The notes beneath the pieces are model-generated. The model was not told where the DNA came from and searched no databases. It saw only the letters and a program-made list of their open reading frames with translations. From contig CAMGYJ010000004.1 in assembly GCA_946122785.1 (NCBI GenBank), positions 13,538,150 through 13,602,149 of the forward strand: DNA of 64,000 nucleotides, read 5' to 3'. The translations under genes were made by a program, and so were the position numbers. The DNA is from Linum tenue. Lineage: Eukaryota > Streptophyta > Magnoliopsida > Malpighiales > Linaceae. Below, piece after piece: positions 42,288-54,341 of this stretch. Position 1 is the stretch's first letter; each line of letters starts with the position of its first letter.

Positions 42288-42763
42288 TACATTCGATATG
42301 TGCCGGTTCATATCAGTTTTACAAAATATGTAAAAATAAGAAAAATCATTAATATTAATTGAATTTAATCATATATAAAACATATATGAAAACGATTTAC
42401 TTACAATTCATATCATATTTAAATAAAATACAAAATTTCAAATAAAATAACAAGTATTCATATTTAAATGTAACATTTAATGTTAATACCGAAACGTTTC
42501 TACTTTAATCCAACAAATAACATCTGCAGGTTAACTATCAAAAAAGCAGGTTAACTTTAAAAAAAACAAATAACATCAAAACTTAACATTGATATTATAA
42601 AATAAATAATAAACTAAATTTTTATTAATTAAATTCACTATAATGACGTCATTTTGTTTAGACGTCGTAAATTTATCATGCTGGTCATACTGGTGTTGTT
42701 CACGCCAGTTTCATACCGATTGAGTCTGGTTCAACCAACCAGCACGCCACCGACGTGACAACC
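42288..42763 (-). mobile_element. Right piece of a MULE-type miniature relic
   Basis: It begins cgatatgtgccggttcat and ends ccgacgtgacaacca, the reverse complement of the start of the family at 28968. It is AT-rich in the middle. The flanking duplication could not be recognised, so it is old. Confidence 0.5.
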
Positions 42764-43830
42764 ATAGTCTTAATAAGTCCAATAGCTGTAAGGAAAGTGA
42801 TTTTTAAAAATAATTTAGGTTGTGCCTTACAACAATATCGTTTGAACATTCATGAAATTTTTGTGTATTATGATAGTATAAAGTTAACTATTGGTATAAT
42901 CTACAACTCAATAAAATAAGAAACGTGTTCCGTGATCATGGTTCTAAATTACTCATTCATTCGTGTATGGTGGTATAAAATTGAATAATACTCATATAGT
43001 TTAGTAACTGTCGAATAGGAGCGTGACTCGTGAACATATGATTGAAACCATGTGTTTTGGAATTTTTTTTCCAACATATATTAAAAGGGATATCATTATG
43101 TAGATCGCATCAAATCTGATTTGTCACCACACGAATATCTAAATGTGTAGTTGTAGAATTCACATTCCTAACCAAATCGAGCTAGCAATACAAGAGAGAG
43201 TATGAAGACATCACTGAAGATTCTAGAGAACTTCCCTTGGAGTGGTGGTGGTATGGCGTTTGGGGCCGACAAATGTTTTCTTGTTGGGATCGATTGCTTG
43301 GCCCACAAATATCTCCTCTGAATTTGGATGTGATTTGGCTTGTAGAACAGTGTTTGGATCTCGGTCAATGTTGGGTTTGCTTTATAGCCAGATCTACTTG
43401 TTTTGGCCATACAGTGAGCATCAGATATTGAAATCCATCTCCATTTAAGCCCATGAGCTTGTAATCTCGTCATCCTTCTGATTCATTGGGTCCATTGGTG
43501 ATCCGTATTGGTCTTTAGTGCATTATATCCCTAAAAAGAACAAAATAACACCAAAAGGTGTAAAATAGTACAAAAACATAATCAATATCTATCATAAACT
43601 CATAAATCAAATAATTACGATATTTATATGAAATATGATAAAATTTACTAAAGATGCATTGATAGATGGGAAAAATGTATCAAATATGAGAGTGATAAAC
43701 ACTATAAATCGAGCGTCATAAAAAATAACCTTCACTTGAAATTTGCTTGTCTCAAAGCAAACACTACTCACAATAATACAACTCAAGTAATACTAGAAAG
43801 CATCACACATCACATTCTTAGGTAGTGGAT
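42764..43830. other. Unassigned non-coding sequence, possible antisense LTR fragment
   Basis: No gene is seen. Around 43160-43570 the minus strand has the loose look of an LTR (ttttagggatataatg, a long leader-like part) but no ends or duplications were found. Confidence 0.3.
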
Positions 43831-46310
43831 CAAAAGTGATATTACAACCCCGCTCTTTCCAAGAGTCAAAATGATTGTTATACCCTTGTGGGAATTGGTC
43901 AAATTCTACCGTAATATTTAAAATGACTCAATATGTGAACTCTAGGTTCAAACGGTGTCAAATTTCGACATAAAATGATGAAGTTACGCTCGTGAATTAG
44001 GTTTTGGATCAAGATCCGATCAAGAATATGATCGAGTGGGCTTTGCTAGTTGGGCGGCCAAGTGATGAATGAAAAAGAAATGATGGAATGGGCTTAAGCC
44101 CGATCTGATAAATGAAAAGGAAGATTGGGGCGGGTGCTAGGGCCCAGGGATGGTGTGTGGTGTGGAGGCCGCTCGTAGCTTGGGTTTAGATGAAAGAGGA
44201 GTGGGCTTAAGCCCAACGATGGGCTGGCGACCCGAAAGAGAAAGAAAGAGCGGGCTTGGCCGTTTGGAGGAAGAGGATTTGTCCTCCTCTAGGTGAATTC
44301 GACCGGCGGCACAGAGGGGAAAAATGGAGCAGTGGAAGGTCATGGGGAGAGGGTTGAGCACAAGTTTGTTGTAACGGCGGAAGTCTCAGAGATTAATTGG
44401 TGTTAATTGCAAAATTTAATAGGTGTTTATGGGGCTTGCCTCTTGGTTACCAAAGAGAATTAAACAAAAAGGGTAAAGAGCAAGGCTCTGGCCTTGTTTG
44501 TTTGATGGATTTTGTGCACAAATAATTCCATTATGGACTTTCATCAAAGTCCATTGTTTATTAGTCATGTGAGTCTAGTATATATATGATTATATGTATG
44601 TAGTTTGAATGTTCATGACTTTCGTGTAAGTGATTCACGTATAGACAAATAATTAAAGTAAGGGCAATAAGGTAAGTTATGTTTTATACCCACACATACA
44701 ATTCAATAAAATCCATCATGAAATCCAACAAGCAAACAATGGTTTGGTTCAAATCCATAATGAACCAATTCCATCATCAGTCCATGGTTTTATAAAACCC
44801 ATGTTTTAACCAAAACCTTCATTTTTCAAATCCATGAAGCAAACGAGGCCTCTTTCGGAGGAGATTAGGGGAAAATAGAGGACGAGCCAGAGGAGGGGGA
44901 TTGCCTGGTGGCGGTTGAGAAGAGTTGTGAGTTGGGTAAATTGTTCCATTGATGAAATCGATGCAGGCAAGGAGAACCGGGAGGAGAGGGTCGATCGTCG
45001 GGAGTTGATCGGAGCGCGAGAACTCGATCGCAGATCGTGGCCACAACCCAGAGAGAGATGATGCAAGGAGGGCGAGGTTCTATCTACCAAACTGAAGTCT
45101 GGGCAGTGCGGAGTTGGCCTCCGGAATTGTGGCCGAGGAGAGATAACCGAGTTACTAGCGGCGGCGACAGAACTACGACAACGATGGCTGTTGGGGAGTT
45201 GTTGTCCGGGGAAGAGGAAGAAGAACCGAGCCAGTGATCTGGTGACAAATTTGAGGAGGAGGAGGAGAAAGCAGGAGGCAACGCTGACATGAGCCGGGAG
45301 AATGTGGAAGTCGACGACGACAGTGAAGAGGTAAGCGTCGTTCCCGTTATTTTGGAGTCCAATGGCATTTAGGTCTCGTTGCATTTTAGGACAGTTTTGG
45401 TACCATGAGAAAGTTTAGGCGCTATTAGGTAATTTATCATGTTGGAGAGCGAATCGTAAATAGTAACTAATGGGGGAGAAAATTGAAATATGCGAATTGG
45501 ACTTAATTGTCAAACTCAGAAAGTTAAAGCTCCTTGGAGGGCCGAAATTTGCAAATCTAGAAGTTGGAGCCAAACTGGTAAAACTCAGGAATTTCGGGTA
45601 TCATTCTGTAATTTACCATTTAGGGGTCAAAAGGTAATTTCTATAATTTCATGAGGAATCGTAGGACGAGTTCAATGGAGGAATTTGGGATTTTAATTAA
45701 CCATATTGGAGGTCGTTTGACTAGTAACGCTAGTAGAAAGAAGTATTAAGTATTGCCTAAATACTTAATAGGAGAAGGTGCAAGAGGAGGATGATCGTGT
45801 AGTTTTCGGACTTTGGCGTGGATCCACCGGCTGTAAAGAGGGATCGTGTCGATCGATCAAGGTCGGCAAATGAGGTGAGTGTAAAGGGAGTTAAATCTCC
45901 GTCGATATCCTTTAGATTATACCTTTTATTTCAAGTTATGCGCGTTTACTTATTTGAGGTATCCCACCGCCTTCTGAAGATGGAGGCACACATTAGGCTT
46001 ATTTGTGTGAATGAATGTGTGTGATAATGTATGGATGTTGATATTAAAGTAAGGGAACCCCCAGACAGTTGGATCACTACTAGACGCGGTAGCTGATCGG
46101 ATCATTGTTGGACGATGATACAGATCATTGTTGATCGAGTATGTTGGGTCACTACTGTACGATAAGACATAACGCAGTAGTTGACTGGGCATGATACTGG
46201 ATGGCGAGACGTAACGCAATACCATTGCTTTGAGGTGGGGACATCGGACGGAGAGACGTAACGCGGTACCATTGCTCTGATAGCGACTAGATGAAATGAC
46301 CATTTGAAGT
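43831..46310 (+). mobile_element. Probable Del/Tekay-like LTR relic
   Basis: The start tattacaaccccgctc resembles the TGT(G/A)ACACCCC start of Del/Tekay-type LTRs, as in the solo LTR at 48303. The repeated aaaactgg-type phrases (45480-45610) and gatcgatcaaggtcggcaaatgaggtgagtg (in two parts around 45845-45880) are typical of this LTR type by recollection. Near 46190-46290 a motif gagacgtaacgc...taccattgct occurs twice. No end or duplication could be fixed, so borders are approximate. The Tourist-like element at 44490 is inserted in it. Confidence 0.35.
44490..44850. mobile_element. Tourist-like miniature element
   Basis: Ends are ggccttgtttgtttgatgga and the inverse of ggcctcgtttgcttcatgga, matching at 16-17 of 20 bases. 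A 3-bp duplication tct flanks it (44487-44489 and 44851-44853). GGCC-T-GTTTG ends with a 3-bp duplication are usual for Tourist/PIF-Harbinger miniatures, though TCT is an unusual target for them. The interior is AT-rich. Confidence 0.6.
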
Positions 46311-46589
46311 GTTTGAATGTCATATTGTGTGCTCTGTCAAAGATTTCTGATTATGCAAAAAGAGTCTCATGTTTTTCAAAAGGGTGGACTGTATCTAGAA
46401 AAATGCAAAAATTTCTACAAGTAAAGACATTATTCAAAATATGTCATAGTTTGTTTAAAACAAAGTGTGTGGTAAACCCAATGCGTGAAGCATCTTTTCA
46501 TTGCACTAAAATAAGGTTTTGGAAGAGACTTGAGTTGAGTTTTGGTGGGCTAGTCATACAAGGTGATTCTAGTTCCTCTCTAGTATAAG

Positions 46590-47925
46590 TAAAAGTTCTA
46601 CCCGTCGAATTGATTGCCAATTTGAGGATGTGTTTTTAAAGCTAATAAACTAAGCAAGCAAGTAATTAAAACTATGTTCATTTCAATCGAGAAAAGATTA
46701 CTCGGACGATATCCCCCCAGTCCCATGTTGAGATGCTATTGTGATACTCTAATGTGATAGGTAAGCTTAATATACTTTTAGGAGTGCTAAAGTAGCTAGG
46801 ACCACTTATCGAGTGCATCCTAGCCCACTCAATCAATCTAATCGAAGGGATATACCTCATACCTGCAAAAGACAACCGAGGAAACCAATTCTACTCCCTC
46901 GAGATAAACCCAGATGGCATTGAGTAACCAATCAGAATGATTCATGAAACTCTAAGATGATTGAGGAGTGACCTCAATTGCACTAATGGGATCTTCTCCC
47001 TCCTAGGTCAATTGGCCCAAAATTGGAGGATGTGAATAATAACACCTAATTTGCATGAAAATACCTCAATCAGTATATAAATCATAATACCCAATCACAA
47101 TAGAGTTCACAAATCACAACCTACAACATGCTAGACTAGGGTTCCTATCATCCAAGTGAAAAAGAGGACTACCTCATATCTAGAAGAGAAATAATAACCA
47201 AGATAGAAGAAACACATGGTAAAGTAGTTCTTGCTCTTCCTAGTTGCTTGAATGGATCCTTGGAGGAGAAATCTGCCCACCAATTGGCTTGGCTAGGTCA
47301 ATTTCACCTTCTTCCCTTCCTTGCTCAAAGCTTTCTCTCTCTAAAATTGAAGAAGAACCCTTCAATTCTCTGTCTAGAATTCCCCTTTCATTTTTAACTC
47401 GCTCTCCTTTATTTAGCATGCAAGCGCTCATATCATGGTCTCACTTCACGGTCGTGAAGTATATAATAAACTGTGATCTCAGAGCATAACATGTTGTTTC
47501 ATTAACATACTTCACGATTTGGTTGCTGACTTCACGGTTGAGAGTCCGTGATAATTACCTTGTACGCGAACTACTCAAAGGGCTCTAGACAATTGCAAAC
47601 TTGATGGTTTCAGTGTTGACATCATGGTCTAGGGATCGTGATCTTCGCACAGACTGCGAACTGCACAAAGTGTGTAGTCTTCATGGTTTGGTTCTCAATG
47701 TCACATTCGCTACCTGTATTAATCTCCGCCTGGGTTTGATACTTGCATTTTTGTCCATTTGGCTCCCTTTTTACACTCTTTTGTTTGACTTTTGATCCAA
47801 GTGCCAATTTTACCTGTTAAGATCTGAAAAATGCCAAAACAAGACCAAATCTGGCTTAAAATAGCTCCAAGAATGGTGCAAACAAAGTCAATTGACACAA
47901 GTAAAGGGGTATAAAAGTGTGTAAT
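46590..47925 (-). mobile_element. Antisense Athila-like LTR
   Basis: On the minus strand, the order of blocks fits the other Athila-like LTRs: tttaagccagatttggtcttg near 47860, an array of ttcacggt/accgtgaag motifs (47430-47690), then a leader part and the aaccctag block near 47140. The LTR start is near gatagattacac at about 47925. The left border is uncertain, and the flanking duplication was not found. Confidence 0.5.
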
Positions 47926-48302
47926 CTATCTCGAATCACTCGCCCAATAGGCTCTCTCGAGGCAATCTATCTCGAAAAGAGAAGAGAACCAACAATGCTA
48001 GGTGATATGCTAAAGGCAATGCCATAGTGGAATTAAATGTATGAAGGTGTAATGGTGACACCCTTACTCCCCAAAGAGGAAGATTGGTATGTTCAGGGTT
48101 TGCCAAGATACCATCATGTATCATCATGTGGCCTTCTTGTAGAGAGTGGCATTAGACGATGCCCAATTGGTCATCCCACACTTTAATTACTTTCGTGTCA
48201 TAACAACGAATGTGCTTAGAATTGGAAATTGCAACCGATGTTGAGCTAGACATCCACGCACGTTTGATATGTCCAATGTCACCTCAATTAGTATACCTAA
48301 CT
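47926..48302. other. Unassigned sequence between two LTRs
   Basis: No gene is visible. It reads on continuously to 50964 once the solo LTR is removed, so the two parts were a single stretch, possibly the interior of a decayed retroelement. Confidence 0.4.
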
Positions 48303-50958
48303 TGTGACACCCCTCTTCTTCGAAATGGCTTAATACGAATATCTCGTGTATGAAAGGATAAGACATGTTAAACTTTCTATGAGTATCCTTATCAATAAGT
48401 AAGTGTATGCTAAACTACATTACATATATATATAATTACTTGTTTAGGTGAAAAGTTTCATTCTTCCTTAACTTCAAGGGTTATACGTGTATGAATGAAA
48501 GAGTAGAGGATGGATTAGATTGAGGTCGAAGGTGGCAAGAATGTAATGGGGAAAAGTGTCCGGTCCTCATCTACTTTCCCTATTTCACCCGCCAAGTATC
48601 CTTGTGCTTTTATTATACCCACTCTTTCCCACAAGAACCCCAATACAGCTCTAGTTCCAAAGCCAATATATCCCGACACTCTTACAAGTCCATTAAGTGA
48701 AGGAAGAGGGAGAGGGTTGAACGGTAATAGAGTGGATTATACATCTCCTTCCATGTTTTGAACGCCTAAGGAAACCACTAGAAACCCCCTCCTCACCTCC
48801 CTCTACCGTCACCATCTATTGTCACCCCCTCGGGAGATCGCCAACGGCAGTAGGGGAGAACTGCAAGCTGTGGGGTTAGTTAAAAGGGCATTAGTTACTT
48901 AAGGTAAGATCTTGTTCCTCTACGTCGATTTGTTTAAGTTAATGGAGGGGAAAGAGGTAGCTGGTTGGCGGTAATAGCAAGGGTACGGGACTGGGTTTTC
49001 AGCAAGTCTTGTGGCGGTAAGAGGATGATGATAATTAATCAAGGGAACAGGGGAGGATGCTGCCTTAGGTTGAAATCCTGAATGTGTATATGTATATATA
49101 TTCCTGCATGCATAAGAGGGTTGGTGATGAACTTTAGTTCTTCTGTAGAGAGAGAGGGGTAAATGAATTTAGCTAGATAATTAAGTTATCAAGGGTTAAA
49201 GTGTTTATAGTGGGTATGGGATAATTAGGCCCGGGTCTGCATGTGCTAAAGTGGTTCCAAAAATTATTGTGCATGAGGATATATATATATGTCTTTATGC
49301 ATAGGTGATGATGGCAATGATTATTTATTTATGGGAAAGGTTTTGTGGTGGTGGTGTTTATCCTGGAAACGGAAGCAATTTGAGTAGGCTATGCGTGAGG
49401 TGGAAGTAGGTTATTTAAATAGAATGTTAGCGTCGGGTTTAGTAACATGTACGAGTAGAGTTCTAAATATAAATAAAACAGAAAACAAAACCATTACATT
49501 ACATTGTTATTTTAAATTATACGATTAGTAGTTAATTGGTTGTCTACGGTTAATGGGTGATTGATATTGAATCAAATGTGGTTTTGTAACTTCTTAAAGG
49601 TGACAACGAGCATGCCAGAGCTGCAAGGAAGGGCAAGGGTATAGCGGAATAGAAAATGTGTTGTGAGTAAACTATAACCTATTAACCGTATGGATACAAA
49701 TATGGTATTCGGGTCATGAAGCGGCCTGAATATAAAATATGAAATGTGGAATTAATCGATGGCGATGACTATATATATGTGTGTGAATGAAATGATATGT
49801 GATAAATGATGGGTGGATGTGATGTTCGTATGACTATTTGATAATATGTGTGATGTGTATGTGATATGAAATTGCCTAAAAGGGATATATTACAATACAG
49901 AGAAGACTATGAGGCAGTGATGGAATAATGAATGGCCTGAATGACTATTCGAGGATACTGGGATAGCCTAATTGGCTATCGTGTGATTACTGGAAAGCCT
50001 ATAAGGTGGAAATGTGAGATTGAAGCCTATAAGGTGACGATGTGATTATATAAATGGTGAATGTGACTATGTGAATGTTATGAATATGTGAATAGACACG
50101 TGTGAAATGATTGATGATACTGTTTGGTACTTGTTATGTGACTAACTAAAGAATTGTCTGATCACCTAAATCAAACTTAATGGCGCCATGTCATGCACTC
50201 TATGAGATTCGATAATGCGGCTTTATGCCTAGCTCTCTAGGAGAGCGATACCAGGCCTGGTCATTGGCGATGCTTAATGCATCTATTGATGGTGCTTTAT
50301 GCATCTATTGGCGGTGCTTAATGCATCTATTGGCGGTGCTTTATGCATCTATTGGCGGTGCTTAATGCATCTATTGGCGGTGCTTTATGCATCTACTGGA
50401 TATACCCGGGAGAGTGCATGACTTGGCAATTTAAAGGCAAAAAGATACGTAATCTGGCTAACCCTATGTGTGTATGAATGGGTGTACTAGTGTGTGTGTG
50501 TGTGATTGACTATTGAATTGTGCATGGTTACATGTATGGTATACCCGGAGCAATGTAAATACTGAAATTGGTTATCTCGGGAAACTAAGAGATTAAGCAT
50601 AGGGTTTGACTTCACCAGATATTATATTTGCATTGATACTGTTGATAGGTTAGCTTTTACTCATTGAGGTGACGTCTCATCCCCGTCAAAAAATTTCCCC
50701 AGATTAGAAGTTTTGGACTAGAAGTCAAGAAAACTCGGCAAGGCTCAGTTCGGCATCAATGAGGTGGGATGGTGGACTCAGACTCCGACATGACTTGTTT
50801 ATAGTATTTTGAGAGAAGATGGTCTTCTCTACTGTCATGTGTTTAGAAGTTTTAAATGTTTATGTAAATTATGGTTTGGTTTGTAAGCTAAACAAAATTG
50901 TGAAAGGTTTTAATCGGTACGATCATGTGAATGTTTTAAAGAATGCATGGGTGTTACA
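48303..50958 (+). mobile_element. Solo Del/Tekay-like LTR (2.66 kb)
   Basis: It starts TGTGACACCCCTCTTC and ends GGGTGTTACA, giving inverted ends TGT(G/A)ACACCC. The 5-bp duplication taact is perfect (48298-48302 and 50959-50963). Length and ends are typical for Del/Tekay chromoviral LTRs. It contains a tandem array of 22-bp units (50268-50399). The missing interior shows recombination between LTRs. Confidence 0.88.
50268..50399 (+). repeat. Six tandem 22-bp units in the solo LTR
   Basis: The unit cggtgcttaatgcatctattgg alternates with a variant that has ttt instead of tta at the same place, so the higher-order period is 44 bp. Six units in all, the first and last slightly diverged. Confidence 0.88.
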
Positions 50959-50963
50959 TAACT

Positions 50964-52190
50964 AGCTAGAGATAGGTTGTTGGTCACACCCCTAACCTAC
51001 AAGTATTAACTAGGCGAGAATCTAACGAGTAGGGGATGGTCACCTCGATCTCTAGATACCCCTATAGGTCAACTAATAAATGTAAGAAGCATTCACACAC
51101 ATCTAACCCTAATTAGAAGCATTAAGTACCCTAGTCAAACTCAACTATACCATAAATTCATGTGCAAGGTAATGGCAATTCCCCTATTATCTAGGTTACA
51201 ACTAATGAAATGGGATACAAACAATCTCACACTAATTGATATCTAAAGCACTATTGCCCAAGGGAATGAAACTATCACCTAGTTTAAGAACAAATCAACC
51301 ATAATCAAGCAAGAGCTTTATTGACAAACATAAAATAGACATAGATTATAGGTTCATAATCATTCATACACATGACCATAAACAATCTATAAACTGGGGG
51401 TTATCTTCCCCAAAATAGCCTTAGGGACTCAAGTCATATAGAGAGAAAGAAAATACAAAGTAAGAAGAGGAGGAATGTTGGAAATCATCTTTTATTCCTT
51501 GGCTTGCACCTTCTCCTTGCTGCTTGGATGGATTGGATCTTCTTCTAAGGTGTCTCTCTCTAAAAATTGATCGAAAAGCCTAATTTATCCCTATAGGTCA
51601 GCGCTCTTATCTTTCTCCAATAGCTACTCTATTTATAGCCCTTGGAAATCTCGGGCAATTTCATGATTGCAAGTGGTAGATCATGGCCAACTGGGTGTGA
51701 CGCCCACAATCTTGCAGCTTCTTCGCTTAGTTTGGGAAAGGTGGGAGATTGCGCCATGATTTCGCGACCGCAAACTTTGTCTCTCGACCGTTTTTCATGC
51801 CTTCAAATAGCGGGGGCTGCAATCCGCCTCATGAATCTCTATGGTCTCTTCTAGACGTATCTTGCTGAAGTTCGCGAATGAGAGGCACGAGATCGCTATC
51901 CGGATCTTACTTCTTCAGCCCATGGTCTCGTACTTGACTTCGCAAGCTTGGTTTCTCGGCCATGACCATGCTCCTTTGGCTACGAACTTTGTGTTTGCTC
52001 CGTTTTCCTACACATTGGCCCCCTTTTCTCCCTTTTTTCACTTGCAATGTCAAATGCGACCTAAAATGACATGATATGACAAAAGAAAGAGTTCTAGGCT
52101 ACAAATGACGTTATATATATAATCTTGCTCAAAATGACATAAAAATACCTAATGAATGGAGGCTAAACAACACCATTTGGGTGTTGTCAA
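50964..52190 (-). mobile_element. Antisense Athila-like LTR (probable)
   Basis: Read on the minus strand it starts near tgacaacacccaaatgg (52190), then has ctattttaggtcgcatttgac, a motif cluster with tcatggcc and gcgaccgc variants (51640-51970), a leader with ctttcttttctctc-like sequence and a tagataatagg block near 51200. Exact borders and duplication are not clear. Confidence 0.42.
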
Positions 52191-52415
52191 AGCATTTTCA
52201 CTTCTTACTCTCTTAACTGAATGTGTGTAATCTTCAAGCTCTAGCTTGCGGAGGAATATTGAACCAGCAGTCTCGATTCAACGTCGGCTCACTTTGGAGT
52301 AGTCACATGTCCTACTAAAGACTCTCTTATTTACATATCACATGAATGTCAATAAGATGGAACCCTATATTATTATTTTTTTGGAAAGATGTAACCCTAC
52401 CTAGTTGATTGTGAG

Positions 52416-53882
52416 TAGAGCTGTCAAAATTGAACCCGATCCGACTAACCCGCCCAGCCCACCCGACCCACAACCCGTCCATAACCCGATTTGACAAAAA
52501 GTCAACCACCTGAAGCCTGCCCGTAACCCGAAACAAATTGACCCGTAATCCGATCAACCCATAACTCGATGAACTCATTATCTGATCCAACCCATAACCT
52601 GACCTATCTATAACCCGAATGATTTATAACCCAAATAATCCGTAACCGAACCGAACCCAACTCGAATAACCCGAATAACCCATTTGACCCGAATGTTTGT
52701 ACAAAAATTCAATGTATACATTATTATATTTTTAAATTTATCAAGAAAGAACTGTTGTTCTCATAATAATTGAAAACTGTTTATAGAATTGACGGTATAA
52801 ATTGAGGTTTTTTCTTAAATATTTAATTTTTAAAATAATAATATGTGAAATATCTTTTCATTAATTTTTTATTTTATGAAATTCAAAGGATAATTTTTTT
52901 GAAGATAATAGGAAGAGTTGGACACAAATTCGTATCTTCATCACCCATAACTAAATTAAAAAAATCAACCCTTGAAAATCAATGAAAACCCCAAAATCAA
53001 TGATCCCTATCAAGATATATAAGTGGATAGTTTACCCTTTTTACTTCATTCTCAACTTTTTACTGATTTTATTTATTTTTTATAAATTAATAAATCGACG
53101 ATTCGAAATAAATGATAATATCATATTTGAGTGAACCGTTGTTCGACCCATGAGTTTTAGGATAAGATGTTACCGTGAATATATAAAAAATTGTGAAGAT
53201 ATATAAGTGGGTGATTCGGAATGATGTTCATAAGTCTTCGTGGAAATGAAGAGACACACATCTATTTCATACTATATTTAATTAAGACGATTCATTTCGA
53301 GATGTATAAGCATATAGTCTGCCTTTTTTACTTCATTCTCAAATTTTTACTGATTCAATTTTTTTTATAAATTAATAAAATAAGCGAAGTTACAATCTCT
53401 CGCCATAAAAAAAATTATAACGAACAACAAAGCTTTTATATACACTATTTTATTTATATTTAGTTTTTATACTAATATAATGGATATTTAATTTGTATGT
53501 GCAAAATATTATCATATTATCATTTTCTTAAATTTTGTATCATTACCTACAATTTATATTCATATATTGATAGTTTGTAAAACATTATTTTCTATCAAGA
53601 AGTAAATGATCCAATGGTTTGACCCGAATAACCCATAATCCGACCTGACCGAACCCGAGTTAACCCGCAATCCAATAAACCCGTAATTTGATGCACCCGT
53701 AACCCGACCCGATCCGTAACCCAATTAACCAATGACCTGATTGACTCGTAACCCAATTGACCTGCAACCCAATTAAACCCAATCCAAATTGAAACCGACC
53801 CGATTGAACTCACAACCCGATTGAAACCAACTCGGTTAGACCCAATCCGAACCCGATCCAACCCGCCCAATTGACACCTCTA
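52416..53882. mobile_element. hAT-type element, 1.47 kb
   Basis: Ends are tagagctgtcaaaattg and caattgacacctcta, inverted over about 16 bases with two mismatches. The 8-bp duplication attgtgag is perfect (52408-52415 and 53883-53890). Subterminal regions of 250-300 bp are filled with aacccgacc/aacccgaat steps. The AT-rich centre shows no transposase frame, so it is non-autonomous. Confidence 0.82.
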
Positions 53883-53890
53883 ATTGTGAG

Positions 53891-54341
53891 AAAAAGGGTA
53901 TAAGAGAGGTAGTAGAGCTTATTTGCCAAACTTAATCACAATAATAAGAAAATTTAACTAAAGGTGTGAACGAAGCTATGGCCGAGTGGTTGTGCCACTA
54001 ATTTTCAGCCTGTATCCCTCAGGGACGACACTCATTTCCCATTCCTCACTCCTCTAGTAACACCGTGTAACAGTTTATTGTCGAATTAACGAAATGTATT
54101 ACAAACACATGGACTACTCATGATCATCGAGGATACTAAGCAAATCTAGTCTTTTTCAGGCTTTGGCAAGTAGGCCTAATAAAATAATTTGAAGCATATA
54201 TTTTAAACCACGGTTGTTCGGTCCCATGGATTGACATTCACAAGCTGACTAATATATACTAGGAGAGTTGTCCCGCGAGGAAAGAAGGGATAGGCCGCTA
54301 AACAGAACGAACAATATCTCTTTCCTCTGTTCATTTGTTTG
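53891..54341 (+). promoter_or_regulatory. Upstream region of the alcohol-dehydrogenase-like gene
   Basis: A candidate TATA box (ctaatatatacta, about 54246-54258) lies roughly 90 bp before the start codon. Only 450 bp separate the gene from the hAT-type element upstream. No other known control site could be recognised. Confidence 0.4.

Noticed and set aside
44806..45384. 192-residue minus-strand frame
   Set aside because: No domain, Ser/Leu-rich composition, and it overlaps a probable LTR; judged a chance frame.
53966..54040. tRNA-like sequence gctatggccgagtggt
   Set aside because: It resembles an A-box of Ser/Leu tRNAs, but there is no B-box or acceptor pairing nearby.
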